From Verrucomicrobiota bacterium (GTDB lineage Bacteria > Verrucomicrobiota > Verrucomicrobiia > Limisphaerales > UBA8199): DNA of 64,000 bases. Shown here piece after piece: positions 8,051-17,692 of this stretch. The stretch lies in the NCBI GenBank assembly GCA_003176045.1, contig PSRM01000218.1, positions 1 to 64,000 of the forward strand, read 5' to 3'. Below the pieces are notes generated by a model that made no database searches, was not told the DNA's origin, and saw only the letters and a program-made list of their open reading frames with translations. Numbering within the stretch: position 1 is the stretch's first letter; each line of letters begins with the position of its first letter. Both the position numbers and the translations under genes were made by a program.

Positions 8051-10786
8051 TTACGGCGGCCCGCTGAAGCTCAGGTGATTGCTCACACCGGCCATGTAGA
8101 TGGAACCGGCCTCCAGAGCGGTCAGGGTCTTATGCCAGACGCCCAGGTCGTCCATGTCGGCTGAGCCGCTTTCCGGATATTGGCCGGTCGGGTCCTGTCC
8201 AATGTTAGCCGGGTGGCCTGTGTCTATGTTGCCGGCGGAGGCGATGCTCGAGCCGCCTCCGACAACAAAATGCGCGACGACACCGTCCAGATAAGTCACC
8301 AGCCCGTTGGTCCGATCAATGGTATGAACCAGGTGATGCCAGTTGCCGTCGTTGATCGAGCCCGCATCGCCGTAAACTCCCAGGCCGTTGGAAGCAGTGG
8401 CCGCATCGAACAATGAAAAGGCCCAACCGCCGTTGATGCTTCCCGCCCCGCCGGTGGCCTGGCTGCCGTAGGTCGGCGCGAAACAGTACCCGCCGTTGAA
8501 GGTCGAGTTGATCGCGTCGGTGAAAAAGGGAAGATCGCCGCGCGCGTAATTGGCCGGCAGCCGGATCCAATAAGCGACGCTGAAATTCGTCGTAGATCCA
8601 AACTGCAAATCCGGCCGCACACCCAGGGTGACAAAGCTTGAAAAATTGGTGCTGCAACAGGGGGCATTCCCAAAATCCGTCACGTAATGCAGCGCCGAAC
8701 CGAGCATGCCCGACACAAAAGTGGGACTGGCAACGTTACTGGAGGTTGCGGTCATCTGGATGGCCGTGCCGTTATTGCCCCGGCCCGTGGCATCAGTCAG
8801 GTTGTTGTCAAAAGGCAAGTGCAAAATAAGTCCCGAGATGCTGGGCGGATTGGTGGGAGGCGACAGGACCGTCAGCACGGCCGAGGTGCTGTTGGTGAAC
8901 CCGTAGATGTTGGTGACCTGAACCATGTAGCTGCCGGCATCCGACTGCGCGATGGGCCGCAGGGAGAGGGACGCCAGCGTCGCGCCGGGAATGTTCGTTC
9001 CGTTTTTGCTCCATTGATAAGCAAGCGGCGGGGTGCCCGAAGCCGTCGCACTGAAATTGGCCGCCAACGAGACGTAATTGGTCATCGGCGCCGGTTGGGA
9101 TAGAATGACCGGCGCGCCGGGCCCGTAGGCTGTCAGCGCGACGCGATAAAACCGTTGCGAGCTGCCGCCCAAAAGTGCGTCGGTGATGGTCATCTGCGAG
9201 TTGGTGGCCACCAGGCAAATTTGGTTCGTGCCGACCGGCCAGGGCGCGCTCACGCTGGATTTGTATTGGAGGCAGTAGGTGTTGCCCACGACGGCGTCCC
9301 ACGACAGGACCGCGTTGGTGCCGGCCCGGGCGATGGTTACCTGGATCGGCAAATCCGGCATGCGCAGGAAATAGATGTCCTCTTCGCGATTGAACGTGGC
9401 GGCGTAGGCGACACAGGTGGCATTGTTGAGCGCTACCACGCCCATGTAATCGCCCATCTTGTTTTGCTGCGGGTAGCCCAGGGACGGGTCGAAGGGCGCG
9501 CTCACAGCGCGGTTGGCGGTCCACGTCAGGCCGCCATCGGTCGAGGAACTGTAGTAAAGCTCGGAGTATTGGTTGTTTGGATTGCTGCGCGTATCATACC
9601 AGCAAACATCAATGCGCCCGTTGGGCGCCACGGCGATCGCCCCGAGCCAATGATACAAATTCGGGCCGGCATCGTTGATCCGGACCGGCGCGCTCCAGGT
9701 GGTCCCACGATTGGTGCTGCGCGCGAACATCACGTCGCAAGTGTTGGAACTGCCGGTGGTCGAGCAAAGCGCATAAACATTTCCCCGCGTCGAATTAGTC
9801 GAACGGTCCACCACCACCCAGGCCTGGCCGAGCAATCCGGCTGGGTTTATGCCGCCTGAAGCCAGGGCGCCGCCAAGATTCACGGCCACCGTCAGGTCGA
9901 ATGAGGGCGTGACGTTCCGGTTCGTGACGTTGCTGGAGCGGTTCAACCAAAACTGCCCTGCATTGCCGTCCCACCCGAGCAAATAGACTTCGCCATTCGG
10001 TCCGATGTCCACCGTCCCAAAAATGGCCGCGTGCGGTATCCCGATGGGCGTCATCCAATTCACGCCGCCATTGGTCGAGCGGGTGAACATGAAATTAGGA
10101 TTGTTGGTGAAACTGTTGGCGGTCTGCCAACATTGATAGATATTGCCGCGCCCTGGGCTGGAGGTGGTGTCAATGGCCATCCATTCCTTGTCGCCGCCCT
10201 GCGCGTCGCCGACCCGCTGCCAGGTTGCCCCCCCATTGGTCGAGCGCATCAGGTCACAGTTGAAACTGCCGGTGTTCGTGATTCCCAGGTAATAGAAAAC
10301 GCCATTCACGTCCGAGACCAGGACCGGGTCGCTGCGGAAAGTGCCGGCCTCCAAATTGCCGGGATAGGTCCAACTCAGCCCGCCGTTAGTGGTATAGGCC
10401 ACACCCGCTTGCCGGAAATTGCTGTTGGTCGTGTCGAACTGCCGCCAGCCAATGGCAATGCGGTTCGGGTTGTTAGGATCCATGCAGATCGAAGGTTCGT
10501 TGGCCGCATCGCCGACGATGTTTTGGCCGTTGGCGCCGACATTGACCTGGAAGCTGGTGCCAAACGGCGCCGAAATGACCGTCCGGGTTGAGGTCTGGCC
10601 CGAACCAGCCATTGGCGGATCAGTGGGAGTATCTTCCAGCGGGCCTGGCGGCGGCGCGGCCAAGACTCCCGACTCCAAGGCGCTGAACGCCAGGAGCAGG
10701 CCACAGAGGACGCTCAGGGTCAGAATACATTTCTTTGAAACTTCGGGAAAACGGAGCCGATTGCGGGTGAATGTGGGGGTCTGCAT
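8051..10786 (-). CDS. Secreted sialidase-like BNR-repeat protein with Ig-like and LamG domains
   Basis: I start at ATG 10786 (MQTPTFTRNRLRF), giving 911 residues; the frame is open further upstream but lacks a better start. A signal peptide with the core ILTLSVLCGLLLAFSA follows. The N-terminal 450 residues form a propeller with several Asp-box motifs (TTNGGLSWTYP, STNGGATWQ, STNGGVNWM, STDGGLTWT). An Ig-like domain (YQWSKNGTNIPGA, SDAGSYMVQVTN) and a C-terminal LamG/concanavalin-like domain (LHLPFDNNLTDATGRGNNG) follow. BNR repeats occur in sialidases, but no arginine triad is evident, so enzymatic activity is uncertain. An extracellular glycan-binding or glycan-processing role is likely. 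It is monocistronic. Confidence 0.85.
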   Translation of the reverse strand: MQTPTFTRNRLRFPEVSKKCILTLSVLCGLLLAFSALESGVLAAPPPGPLEDTPTDPPMAGSGQTSTRTVISAPFGTSFQVNVGANGQNIVGDAANEPSICMDPNNPNRIAIGWRQFDTTNSNFRQAGVAYTTNGGLSWTYPGNLEAGTFRSDPVLVSDVNGVFYYLGITNTGSFNCDLMRSTNGGATWQRVGDAQGGDKEWMAIDTTSSPGRGNIYQCWQTANSFTNNPNFMFTRSTNGGVNWMTPIGIPHAAIFGTVDIGPNGEVYLLGWDGNAGQFWLNRSSNVTNRNVTPSFDLTVAVNLGGALASGGINPAGLLGQAWVVVDRSTNSTRGNVYALCSTTGSSNTCDVMFARSTNRGTTWSAPVRINDAGPNLYHWLGAIAVAPNGRIDVCWYDTRSNPNNQYSELYYSSSTDGGLTWTANRAVSAPFDPSLGYPQQNKMGDYMGVVALNNATCVAYAATFNREEDIYFLRMPDLPIQVTIARAGTNAVLSWDAVVGNTYCLQYKSSVSAPWPVGTNQICLVATNSQMTITDALLGGSSQRFYRVALTAYGPGAPVILSQPAPMTNYVSLAANFSATASGTPPLAYQWSKNGTNIPGATLASLSLRPIAQSDAGSYMVQVTNIYGFTNSTSAVLTVLSPPTNPPSISGLILHLPFDNNLTDATGRGNNGTAIQMTATSSNVASPTFVSGMLGSALHYVTDFGNAPCCSTNFSSFVTLGVRPDLQFGSTTNFSVAYWIRLPANYARGDLPFFTDAINSTFNGGYCFAPTYGSQATGGAGSINGGWAFSLFDAATASNGLGVYGDAGSINDGNWHHLVHTIDRTNGLVTYLDGVVAHFVVGGGSSIASAGNIDTGHPANIGQDPTGQYPESGSADMDDLGVWHKTLTALEAGSIYMAGVSNHLSFSGPP

Positions 10787-10877
10787 AATACTACATAGGT
10801 AAGTCCGACCTTTTCGGACTGTGCACACAGTTTAGCTGAAAAGTACGTGCCTTTTCAAGGAGCTTTATTAGCCGAGG

Positions 10878-12917
10878 CTATTTGGGTCCCAGAACCTTCT
10901 CCAGCGCGCGGCGGGCTTGCGCGTGATCAGGTTTCAATCTGAGGGCCGATTTGAATTCTTCAACCGCTTTCGCCAGTTCGCCCTTGCGCGCGTATGCGTC
11001 GCCAAGTTGGTAATGCGCGTCGGCCAGCCCGGGGGCCAGACGAACTGCTTCCTGAAATTGGCTGACGGCGGCGTCGAGTTGTCCGGCGATCAGGAAAGCC
11101 ACTCCCAAATTGCGGTGGGTATCCACGTCGCCAGGTTCGTACTGCAACGCTTGCTGGTAATGCGAACTGGCTTCGGTCAGCCGGTTCCTTCTGAGCAGTG
11201 CGTTGGCGAAATTATAATGCACATCAGCAAAGAAGCGCGGGCTGGGCACTACTGGCAACGCGACATTGTCGCGGACGAATTGCGGATCGGTTTGCAAATG
11301 AAAGGCCGTTTGGTATTCGCTAATAACATCATCCGTTCTGCCTTGTTGCACGTAGGCTGCGGCAAGGTTGAAATGAATTGCGGCATTATAGGGAAAGCGT
11401 TTGAGCGCCAGCTCATATTGGCCGATGGCTTCATCGAGCCTGCCCATCTGCGCGAAAGCCAGGCCCAGACTATTGCGGGCTTCCGCATAGTCCGGCTTCA
11501 GGCGTAACGCTTCCGTGAACTGAGTTGCCGCCTCCGGCGCGGCATTTTTGCGCGATAACAGGATACCTAGCGAAAGATGGGCGGCGGGGCAGGTCGGATT
11601 TGCAGATATGGCCTCTCGCCAAAAGCTCTCACCATCGGCATAAAGCCGAGCCTGTTTCCAAGTGAGGGTACCGAGGGTGGCAAGCACGGCGGCGGCTATG
11701 CACAACCCAAAAGGCGAGCGGCGTCCGAATCTGAAGCTGGAAGCAAAGCACCCGATCAGGATGGCAATCGGCGCAATGATCGCGAAGTACTGCCAGTGAT
11801 CGGCCACCAGCGAGTAATTCATGAATCCGATGTTTACGAAGCCCAGAATCGGCAGCAGCATCAGCACATAGTAGCTCGCGCAGAAAAGCCAACCCCGGCC
11901 CATGCGCTCCCGGTAGTGCCAAACCATCAACACGGCCATGGCCAGCAGCAATGCCGGGACATAGGCGAGGAGCTGAGAAGGCACAATCTGCCATTGGGGA
12001 TAAACAACCGTAAGGTGAACGGGGGCCAGGACTTTCGAAAGGTAAAACCAGACTGCCCAACCGGCGCTCGCCAGCCGACCCAACGGACCATCAGGCCGAA
12101 CAATTTCGAACATTTCATTTCGATGCCGCTCGAACCACATCGTCACCAGGCCGAGAATCAGCGAAGCCCCGAAATAGGGGGCTGATCGCCAGGCATCCAG
12201 CTTCGATATTTTTCCCCGCTTCCACCACGCAAAACCGAGCAAAACCAACGGAAATGGAGACACGGCGGTTTTGCTTAATAGCGCCAGGACAAAGGCGAGG
12301 ACTGAAAGCCAGTAAAGGGAGTTGAAACGTGATGCGTCCAACGTGAAACGTGAAACGTGATACGTGAAATGTGGCCTGAGTTCGGACTTTGGACTTTGGA
12401 CTTGGTCCCCGACCCCCGACCCTCGACCCTCGACACGCCCCGGCTCCTCGTCGCTGCTCACATACAACAGAAAACTTAGCAAATAGCACACCATCGCCAG
12501 TGTGTTCTTGCGTTGGGATATCCAGGCTACGGATTCTACATTGACCGGATGCACCGCGAAAACCGCCGCCGCAAGCCAGGCGCCCGGCAGGTTCAGGCGC
12601 GCCAGCAGGCGCCAAAGCAATAGCGCGCTGGCTGCGTGGAGCAGCAGGTTATCCAAATGAAAACCACTCGGGTTGAGGCCCCAAAGCGCCCGCTCCAGCC
12701 GGAAGCTGGTGAAGACCAGGGGGTAGTATTGGAGAGATTCGCTCGACGTCCAAATCTTCGCCAGTCCGTCCGGCTCGATCAATTCAGGGTTGTTTACGAC
12801 GTGCGATTCGTCGTCCCAAATGAACTCCCCATGCCAGGAAGGGTAGTAAACCAGTAATGTTAAAAGGACCAGCAGCACGCCCACCAACCATTCGAAATTC
12901 AGCCGTGGAGCGCTCAT
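10878..12917 (-). CDS. TPR-containing membrane protein, GT39/TMTC-like glycosyltransferase family
   Basis: I use ATG 12917 (MSAPRLNFEW); the upstream frame runs only into a palindromic repeat. The N-terminal part has about ten membrane segments and the family-typical FIWDDESHVVNN loop after the first helix, which contains the acidic pair expected in GT-C glycosyltransferases. The C-terminal 230 residues contain at least five TPR units such as AEARNSLGLAFAQMGRLDEA. These proteins are thought to transfer sugars from lipid donors or act in envelope assembly. Residues about 161-199 are an unusual insertion encoded by tandem gtgaaacgt-type repeat DNA (peptide HVSRFT), absent from what I know of the family, yet in frame. 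It reads as a single gene. Confidence 0.85.
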   Translation of the reverse strand: MSAPRLNFEWLVGVLLVLLTLLVYYPSWHGEFIWDDESHVVNNPELIEPDGLAKIWTSSESLQYYPLVFTSFRLERALWGLNPSGFHLDNLLLHAASALLLWRLLARLNLPGAWLAAAVFAVHPVNVESVAWISQRKNTLAMVCYLLSFLLYVSSDEEPGRVEGRGSGVGDQVQSPKSELRPHFTYHVSRFTLDASRFNSLYWLSVLAFVLALLSKTAVSPFPLVLLGFAWWKRGKISKLDAWRSAPYFGASLILGLVTMWFERHRNEMFEIVRPDGPLGRLASAGWAVWFYLSKVLAPVHLTVVYPQWQIVPSQLLAYVPALLLAMAVLMVWHYRERMGRGWLFCASYYVLMLLPILGFVNIGFMNYSLVADHWQYFAIIAPIAILIGCFASSFRFGRRSPFGLCIAAAVLATLGTLTWKQARLYADGESFWREAISANPTCPAAHLSLGILLSRKNAAPEAATQFTEALRLKPDYAEARNSLGLAFAQMGRLDEAIGQYELALKRFPYNAAIHFNLAAAYVQQGRTDDVISEYQTAFHLQTDPQFVRDNVALPVVPSPRFFADVHYNFANALLRRNRLTEASSHYQQALQYEPGDVDTHRNLGVAFLIAGQLDAAVSQFQEAVRLAPGLADAHYQLGDAYARKGELAKAVEEFKSALRLKPDHAQARRALEKVLGPK

Positions 12918-12928
12918 AAGCTCAACAG

Positions 12929-13012
12929 GTAGCAGCCGAGGTAACGAGGCTCTAATCTCATTTGCGAATTGGTGAACTAACAATATCAGAGCCTCGTTAT
13001 CTTAGCTGCTAT
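12929..13012. repeat. Interspersed palindromic repeat, copy 3 (different loop)
   Basis: The left arm is gtagcagccgaggtaacg. The right arm is a decayed complement (cgttatcttagctgctat). The loop differs from copies 1 and 2 (tttgcgaattggtgaacta). It lies directly upstream of the glycosyltransferase-like gene. Confidence 0.85.
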
Positions 13013-13110
13013 GTTCCTGCCTCTATCAATTTCGGATTCGGATTTCGGATTTTTACAATCAGAGCCTCACCGTTCGGAATCCGCAATCCACAATCTACAA
13101 TCCGCAATTC

Positions 13111-14493
13111 TCAAAGCTCCCAATGAACCCTTGCTGCCAGCACCGAGACTGGCCCGCGATCCCGGTTAAAGGCCGGGTTGCTCACGAACTGGTAATCGAA
13201 CGTGCCGTGAAGCGTCTTCCAGACCTGAAAATCATAATAAATCTCGAGGATCTTTTCCAAACCGTACGTCAATTTCCCGTCGCCCGCGAGGATACCAGTT
13301 CCGCCTTGTCCGAAAAACTCCCGGTGTTTGCTTGCGATTCCGTTCAGAACGCCTCCCAGCCCCACGGTGTCCTGCGGCCGCGCCCAAAATGCGCCCTTGA
13401 TGCTCACTCCCAATGTCGCAGCGTGGTCCACATCACTAAACACCCAGGCCTCGTTCCGGCCATCGCTCCAGCCCAGGCGCGAAAACACACCCACGTTTTT
13501 CACAATCTCCTGCTCCAGGTTCAGCCCCACTCCCGCCTTGTACCGATACTCCCGCGTGGCGATGATGTCCGCCGGCCGGACTGTGTTTTCCACTGCCTCC
13601 TCATAGCTTCCCATGTGGGCGCTATTCAAAAAGCCCAGAAGCCGAACGGCCCCTGGATGCTCTGCCAGGGTGTAACGGCGCTCGAATTCCCCCACCATCC
13701 CCCAAGCCTCGAGATAGTGGGTGTCCTGCGCCATGCCATTCGATACTCGGGGCATCTGGAAAAATCCGTATCGCACGGTCCACCTCGGTTGATTCAACTC
13801 GATGGCCATGCCCGTCTGGAATCCAATGCTGTCCGCCGGATAATCCCAGGCCTCATTTGCCATCAGGCCCCAATTCATAAACTGAGTGCGCGGATCATTG
13901 GCGTAGGTGTTGTTGTCGAAGATGTCTTTCACGCTCATTTTTCCGACCGTCAAAGTGATACGCGACACGTCCTGTCTTCCCGCCAGGTGCAACGCATCGT
14001 CCTCTACGGTTTCCTGCTCGCCCCCGAGGCCGAAGGTCTGCCGCAAAAAGATCCGCGCAAACGTCACGTTCGGCACGCTGGTCCCGAGCCGGAACGCCTC
14101 GCCGTTCGGGAAGCCCTCTACTCCCAGCGTACCGCTCAGGCCAAATCCCTGCCACAGCAACCCGTCCACATGCATCTCAGCCCCGTGCCAAAGCCGCGCT
14201 CCGAGGAAAAGGTCCGCAGAAATCGTATCCTGAATCTCGCCCCCGCTGTGCAAACTGTTTGGCCCGGAATACTCCGCCGGAAAACCAGGATCGCCCTGAA
14301 GATAAAAGGTATTCTGGAAATGCCAGTTCCAGGTCTGAGCCCTCGCTTCGGGCATGACATTCGTGCCAGCGATTTCGTTTTCTGGAGCGGCAGATAAGCT
14401 TTTCTCTGAGTACAGCCAACAGCAGCACCAAAGCATTGTGAAGATCCATTGAGAACTCGTTCTCTCTGGTATCCATCTCGCAAGCGTGGCCAC
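13111..14493 (-). CDS. OprB-family carbohydrate-selective porin
   Basis: The 460-residue protein has a GTG start (14493) and a short hydrophobic N-terminus ending at LSAAPENE; an internal ATG at 14436 is an alternative. The body is rich in alternating aromatic beta strands. It carries features of OprB-type porins: QTWNWHFQNTFYLQGDPGF near the mature N-terminus, KMSVKDIFDNNTYANDPRTQF in the middle, and a C-terminal strand ending in Leu (FVSNPAFNRDRGPVSVLAA). OprB porins form outer-membrane channels for monosaccharides. The presence of one supports a Gram-negative envelope. The gene lies upstream of a uspA-like gene transcribed in the same direction, with a short tandem-repeat tract between them. 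Confidence 0.85.
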   Translation of the reverse strand: MATLARWIPERTSSQWIFTMLWCCCWLYSEKSLSAAPENEIAGTNVMPEARAQTWNWHFQNTFYLQGDPGFPAEYSGPNSLHSGGEIQDTISADLFLGARLWHGAEMHVDGLLWQGFGLSGTLGVEGFPNGEAFRLGTSVPNVTFARIFLRQTFGLGGEQETVEDDALHLAGRQDVSRITLTVGKMSVKDIFDNNTYANDPRTQFMNWGLMANEAWDYPADSIGFQTGMAIELNQPRWTVRYGFFQMPRVSNGMAQDTHYLEAWGMVGEFERRYTLAEHPGAVRLLGFLNSAHMGSYEEAVENTVRPADIIATREYRYKAGVGLNLEQEIVKNVGVFSRLGWSDGRNEAWVFSDVDHAATLGVSIKGAFWARPQDTVGLGGVLNGIASKHREFFGQGGTGILAGDGKLTYGLEKILEIYYDFQVWKTLHGTFDYQFVSNPAFNRDRGPVSVLAARVHWEL

Positions 14494-14503
14494 AGTTTAC
14501 CTT

Positions 14504-14539
14504 AGTTAACTCAATTAACTTAATTAACTCAGTTAACTC
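14504..14539. repeat. Tandem ttaact(c/t)aa-type microrepeat
   Basis: About four copies of a 9-base ttaactnaa unit lie between the porin and uspA-like genes. A related tract lies at about 15188-15222 upstream of aspS. Confidence 0.8.
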
Positions 14540-14548
14540 GCTGGTGAG

Positions 14549-14965
14549 TCACCTCGCCCTGAGCAGCAACACCGGCACACTGATGCTGTGCTGCACCCGG
14601 CTGGCGGTGGTGCCCAGAAAAATGTCGGCGATAAACCGATGCCCATGTGTGCTCATGGCCACAAGATCGCACCCCTTGCGCTCTACCCAACGAATGATCT
14701 CCTTTACAGGGTCGCCGTAGGCCAGTTCTGTCTCGGTCGGGATTCCCAGCGACAACAACTCGGCCTTGACTCGATTCAAATAAGCCGTGTCCTGGGTGAT
14801 TTCGGGACTGACGGCGTCTGGTCCGTAAGTCCGCGCCGCCCAACCATCCGCCACATGCAACAATACCACACGGCTGTGCGCCATTTTCGCAAGTGGCTTG
14901 ACGTGCTCGATGATCGCACGGTCAGTGCCGGTGCCGTCGAGGGTCACTAGAATTGTTTTGTACAT
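14549..14965 (-). CDS. Universal stress protein, UspA family
   Basis: The protein has 138 residues from ATG 14965 (MYKTILVTLDGTGTD). The upstream extension in the frame is encoded by gtgaaacgt repeats and is not part of the family. It contains the family's N-terminal strand, the HVADGWAAR loop, a C-terminal ATP-site region (AMSTHGHRFIADIFLGTTAS) and the final strand SVPVLLLRA. UspA proteins bind ATP or AMP and modulate stress survival; the exact role here is unknown. It is a single domain of standard length. It may be co-transcribed with the downstream porin. Confidence 0.9.
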   Translation of the reverse strand: MYKTILVTLDGTGTDRAIIEHVKPLAKMAHSRVVLLHVADGWAARTYGPDAVSPEITQDTAYLNRVKAELLSLGIPTETELAYGDPVKEIIRWVERKGCDLVAMSTHGHRFIADIFLGTTASRVQHSISVPVLLLRAR

Positions 14966-15082
14966 TTCGAATTGAAACGTGAAACGTGATGCGTGAGCTG
15001 GGACAGAGCCTTTTTGGCTTTCAACTCGAAATCTTCGTTTCCCGGCCAAACCTTGTCAATAGCGGCGCCGCAAGTGCCTACG

Positions 15083-15262
15083 TTTTAACGCAAAGACGCA
15101 GACGCGAAGTTAGCAATCCATTTGGCACTTTTGAACGTTGCTTCTTTCTCAATCTTTCCGATGCGACCAAGCAACCCATTTCTACCCAATTAACTTATTT
15201 AACTTAGTTAACTTATTTAACCAATTTGTTGCGCCTTTGCATCTTTGCGTCTTTGCGTTAAA
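15083..15262. repeat. Inverted repeat enclosing a tandem microrepeat upstream of aspS
   Basis: The left arm ttttaacgcaaagacgcag (15083-15109) and right arm ctttgcgtctttgcgttaaa (15236-15262) are complementary. Between them lie ttaacttattt-type repeats (15188-15222). The adjoining gtgaaacgt repeat is at 14974-14995. This is the 5' region of aspS, with no obvious gene in it. Confidence 0.65.
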
Positions 15263-15319
15263 TGAAAATTGTCTTTAACCCAAGCCGTTTTCCCTTCATT
15301 ATCCGCCTTCGCTTTTAAA

Positions 15320-17119
15320 ATGAAAAGAACGCATCACTGCAACGAATTGCGCCCGGCTCACATCGGACAATCCGTGAGCCTCTCGGGCTGGGTCCATTCG
15401 CGGCGCGACCTTGGGGGCCTCATCTTCATTGATATTAGGGACCGCGAAGGCCGTACGCAGACTGTGTTTGACCCTTCCGATTTGGCGGGCGACCTGTTCG
15501 AAAAAGCCGCGGCGCTGCGCAGTGAGTGCGTGATCACCATCAGCGGCAAGGTGCGCGCGCGCCCAACCGGCACTAATAATCCCAAAATTCCCACCGGCGA
15601 AATCGAAGTGCTGGCTTCGGGCCTGGAGGTGTTGAACGTTGCCGAGGTCCTGCCCTTCCCGGTGGATGATCCCGAGACCGCCAGCAAAGTGAATGAAGAA
15701 TTGCGGCTCAAGTACCGCTATCTGGACCTGCGCCGGCCCGAGATGGCGCGCAACCTCCGTCTGCGCAGCAAAGTCGCCACTGCTACTCGCGTGTTCATGG
15801 ACGAGCAGGGCTTTCTCGAAGTCGAGACGCCTATCCTTTTCAAAAGCACTCCGGAAGGCGCACGGGAATTCCTCGTTCCAAATCGACGCGAGGCCGGCAC
15901 CTTTTACGCCCTGCCCCAGTCGCCTCAGCAATTCAAGCAAATCCTGATGGTCGGCGGGGTGGAGCGTTATTATCAGCTTGCCCGCTGTTTCCGCGACGAG
16001 GACCAACGCGCCGATCGCCAGCTCGAGTTCACCCAAATTGACATCGAAATGTCCTTCATCGAACGCGAGGACATTTACAATCTTGTCGAAGGCCTGCTCA
16101 AGCGTGTCTGGAAAGTCGCGCTGGATGTTGACGTGCCTACACCTTTCAAAAGGCTCTCGTTTCAGGATGCCATCAACCGCTACGGTATTGATAAGCCCGA
16201 CACGCGGTTCGGCATGGAATTGGTGGATTTCACCGAAGAGTTCCGCAGCAGCAGCTTCAAAGTGTTCGGGGGCACAGTCGAAAACCACGGCGTCGTGAAG
16301 GCGTTGAACGCCAAAGGTTTCGCCGGGGCTACGCAGGGGCAGATGGATACCATGACGGAATTGGCCAAAGGTTTCGGCGCAAAGGGCCTCGCGTACATCA
16401 AGGTCGAAGGCGGCGAATGGAAATCGCCTATTGTGAAATTCTTCAGCGACGCTGAAAAAGCCGCGCTCTCCGAAAAGCTCCGCATCGAGGAAGGCGATCT
16501 CATTCTGTTTGCCGCGGACCAATGGCTTGTGGCCTGCGAAATCCTGGGCCGGCTCCGCCTCTACTGCGCGGAGATTCTGCGCGGGCAGGGCAAGCTCGAC
16601 ATTCCGGCCAACCGATTCGATTTCCTGTGGGTCGTGGATTTTCCTCTGCTCAGCTTCGATAAAGAGCAAAACCGCTGGTATTCGTCTCACCATCCATTCA
16701 CCGCGCCAGTGGCCGAGGACATCCCGCTGCTCAAAACCGAGACGAGGAAAGTACGGGGCCAGCATTACGACGTCGTCGTGAACGGCGTTGAATTAGGTGG
16801 CGGCTCGATTCGTATCCATCAACCCGAGCTTCAGAAGACGGTGTTCGAAGATGTTCTTCAGATCTCGCCGGACGAAACCAAACTGCGTTTCGGCTACATG
16901 CTGGATGCGTTCCGCTACGGCGCCCCTCCTCACGGTGGCATTGCCTTGGGCTTCGATCGCCTGATCGCCATTCTTTGTGGCACGCCGAGCATCCGCGATG
17001 TCATCGCCTTCCCGAAAACCGCCAAAGGCGCATGCCTCATGACCGAAACGCCGACACCGGTTTCTCCTCGCCAACTCCGGGACTTACACATTGAGGTGAA
17101 GGCGCCGAAAAGGGAGTAA
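15320..17119 (+). CDS. aspS: Aspartyl-tRNA synthetase (AspRS), bacterial type
   Basis: The protein has 599 residues from ATG 15320 (MKRTHHCNELRP), the usual length for bacterial AspRS with its inserted domain. It begins with the OB-fold anticodon-binding domain (LSGWVHSRRDLGGL), followed by the class II core: motif 2 (FRDEDQRADRQLEFTQID), the bacterial insertion domain, and motif 3 (GLGFDRLIAIL-type, here ALGFDRLIAILCG). It charges tRNA(Asp) with aspartate. Residue 31 is Leu, as in discriminating enzymes such as that of E. coli; many nondiscriminating AspRSs have His there. That is a weak hint against a role in making Asp-tRNA(Asn). The amidotransferase gene gatA lies 570 bp downstream. Confidence 0.97.
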   Translation: MKRTHHCNELRPAHIGQSVSLSGWVHSRRDLGGLIFIDIRDREGRTQTVFDPSDLAGDLFEKAAALRSECVITISGKVRARPTGTNNPKIPTGEIEVLASGLEVLNVAEVLPFPVDDPETASKVNEELRLKYRYLDLRRPEMARNLRLRSKVATATRVFMDEQGFLEVETPILFKSTPEGAREFLVPNRREAGTFYALPQSPQQFKQILMVGGVERYYQLARCFRDEDQRADRQLEFTQIDIEMSFIEREDIYNLVEGLLKRVWKVALDVDVPTPFKRLSFQDAINRYGIDKPDTRFGMELVDFTEEFRSSSFKVFGGTVENHGVVKALNAKGFAGATQGQMDTMTELAKGFGAKGLAYIKVEGGEWKSPIVKFFSDAEKAALSEKLRIEEGDLILFAADQWLVACEILGRLRLYCAEILRGQGKLDIPANRFDFLWVVDFPLLSFDKEQNRWYSSHHPFTAPVAEDIPLLKTETRKVRGQHYDVVVNGVELGGGSIRIHQPELQKTVFEDVLQISPDETKLRFGYMLDAFRYGAPPHGGIALGFDRLIAILCGTPSIRDVIAFPKTAKGACLMTETPTPVSPRQLRDLHIEVKAPKRE

Positions 17120-17247
17120 CCCCCGGTCGCTCCTCCGCAATCCGAATGCCGGCGCGCCGAAGACCCCTCCAGCCTGGGAGGCACGCGAGGGACTGTGTTC
17201 GACGAGCAAATCGCGAGGGTGTATGATTGGATTGTCGGGCACTCAAT

Positions 17248-17583
17248 ATGAACAGTAAGGCGCGTATTAACAAGCTGGTGAGTGAAGCTATCCCCAAAGG
17301 GAAATCTGCCAGGATTATCTGGACTCCCACGGGATTCTCGAAATCCCAAATCTTAAGGGTAGTTACACCAGCTTGGAAAACTCTTCCACGTTTCCAAAGA
17401 ATCTCCAAGTTGCGCACGACTTTGGAATCAAACCTTTCCGCGACGGAAATGGCCCAGATCTTCCGCATCAGCGTTCTGACGGCTCAAGAATTCAAGCGTC
17501 TGCGCGAAATGCTGCCCCGTGAACACCTTACCCAGTCCAAATCTCGCCTCTCGAACGGCCGTGCAAAAGCAAACTTTGCCTAA
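17248..17583 (+). CDS. Hypothetical basic protein
   Basis: This 111-residue frame lies between aspS and gatA on the same strand, with ATG 17248 chosen over an upstream TTG. It is basic and largely helical (ISKLRTTLESNLSATEMAQ, QEFKRLREMLPREH) with no signal peptide or recognised motif. Its central ATEMAQIFRISVLTAQEFKRL might be a helix-turn-helix-like element, but this is weak. Codon use is compatible with coding. I do not recognise it. Confidence 0.4.
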   Translation: MNSKARINKLVSEAIPKGKSARIIWTPTGFSKSQILRVVTPAWKTLPRFQRISKLRTTLESNLSATEMAQIFRISVLTAQEFKRLREMLPREHLTQSKSRLSNGRAKANFA

Positions 17584-17692
17584 GGCCGGTTCAGTCCATG
17601 ACTGACTGCTCGATTGAATTTGGAATTTGAAGTTTTCCGCTCTCTCATTCACCTTCCTTTCGCCCGCGCTCGGCCTGCCCGTCGCAGGCTGA

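Noticed and set aside
13123..14397. 424-residue plus-strand frame opposite the porin
   Set aside because: It is a shadow frame; the minus strand encodes an OprB-like porin.
15299..16765. 488-residue minus-strand frame opposite aspS
   Set aside because: It is an antisense shadow of a conserved synthetase.
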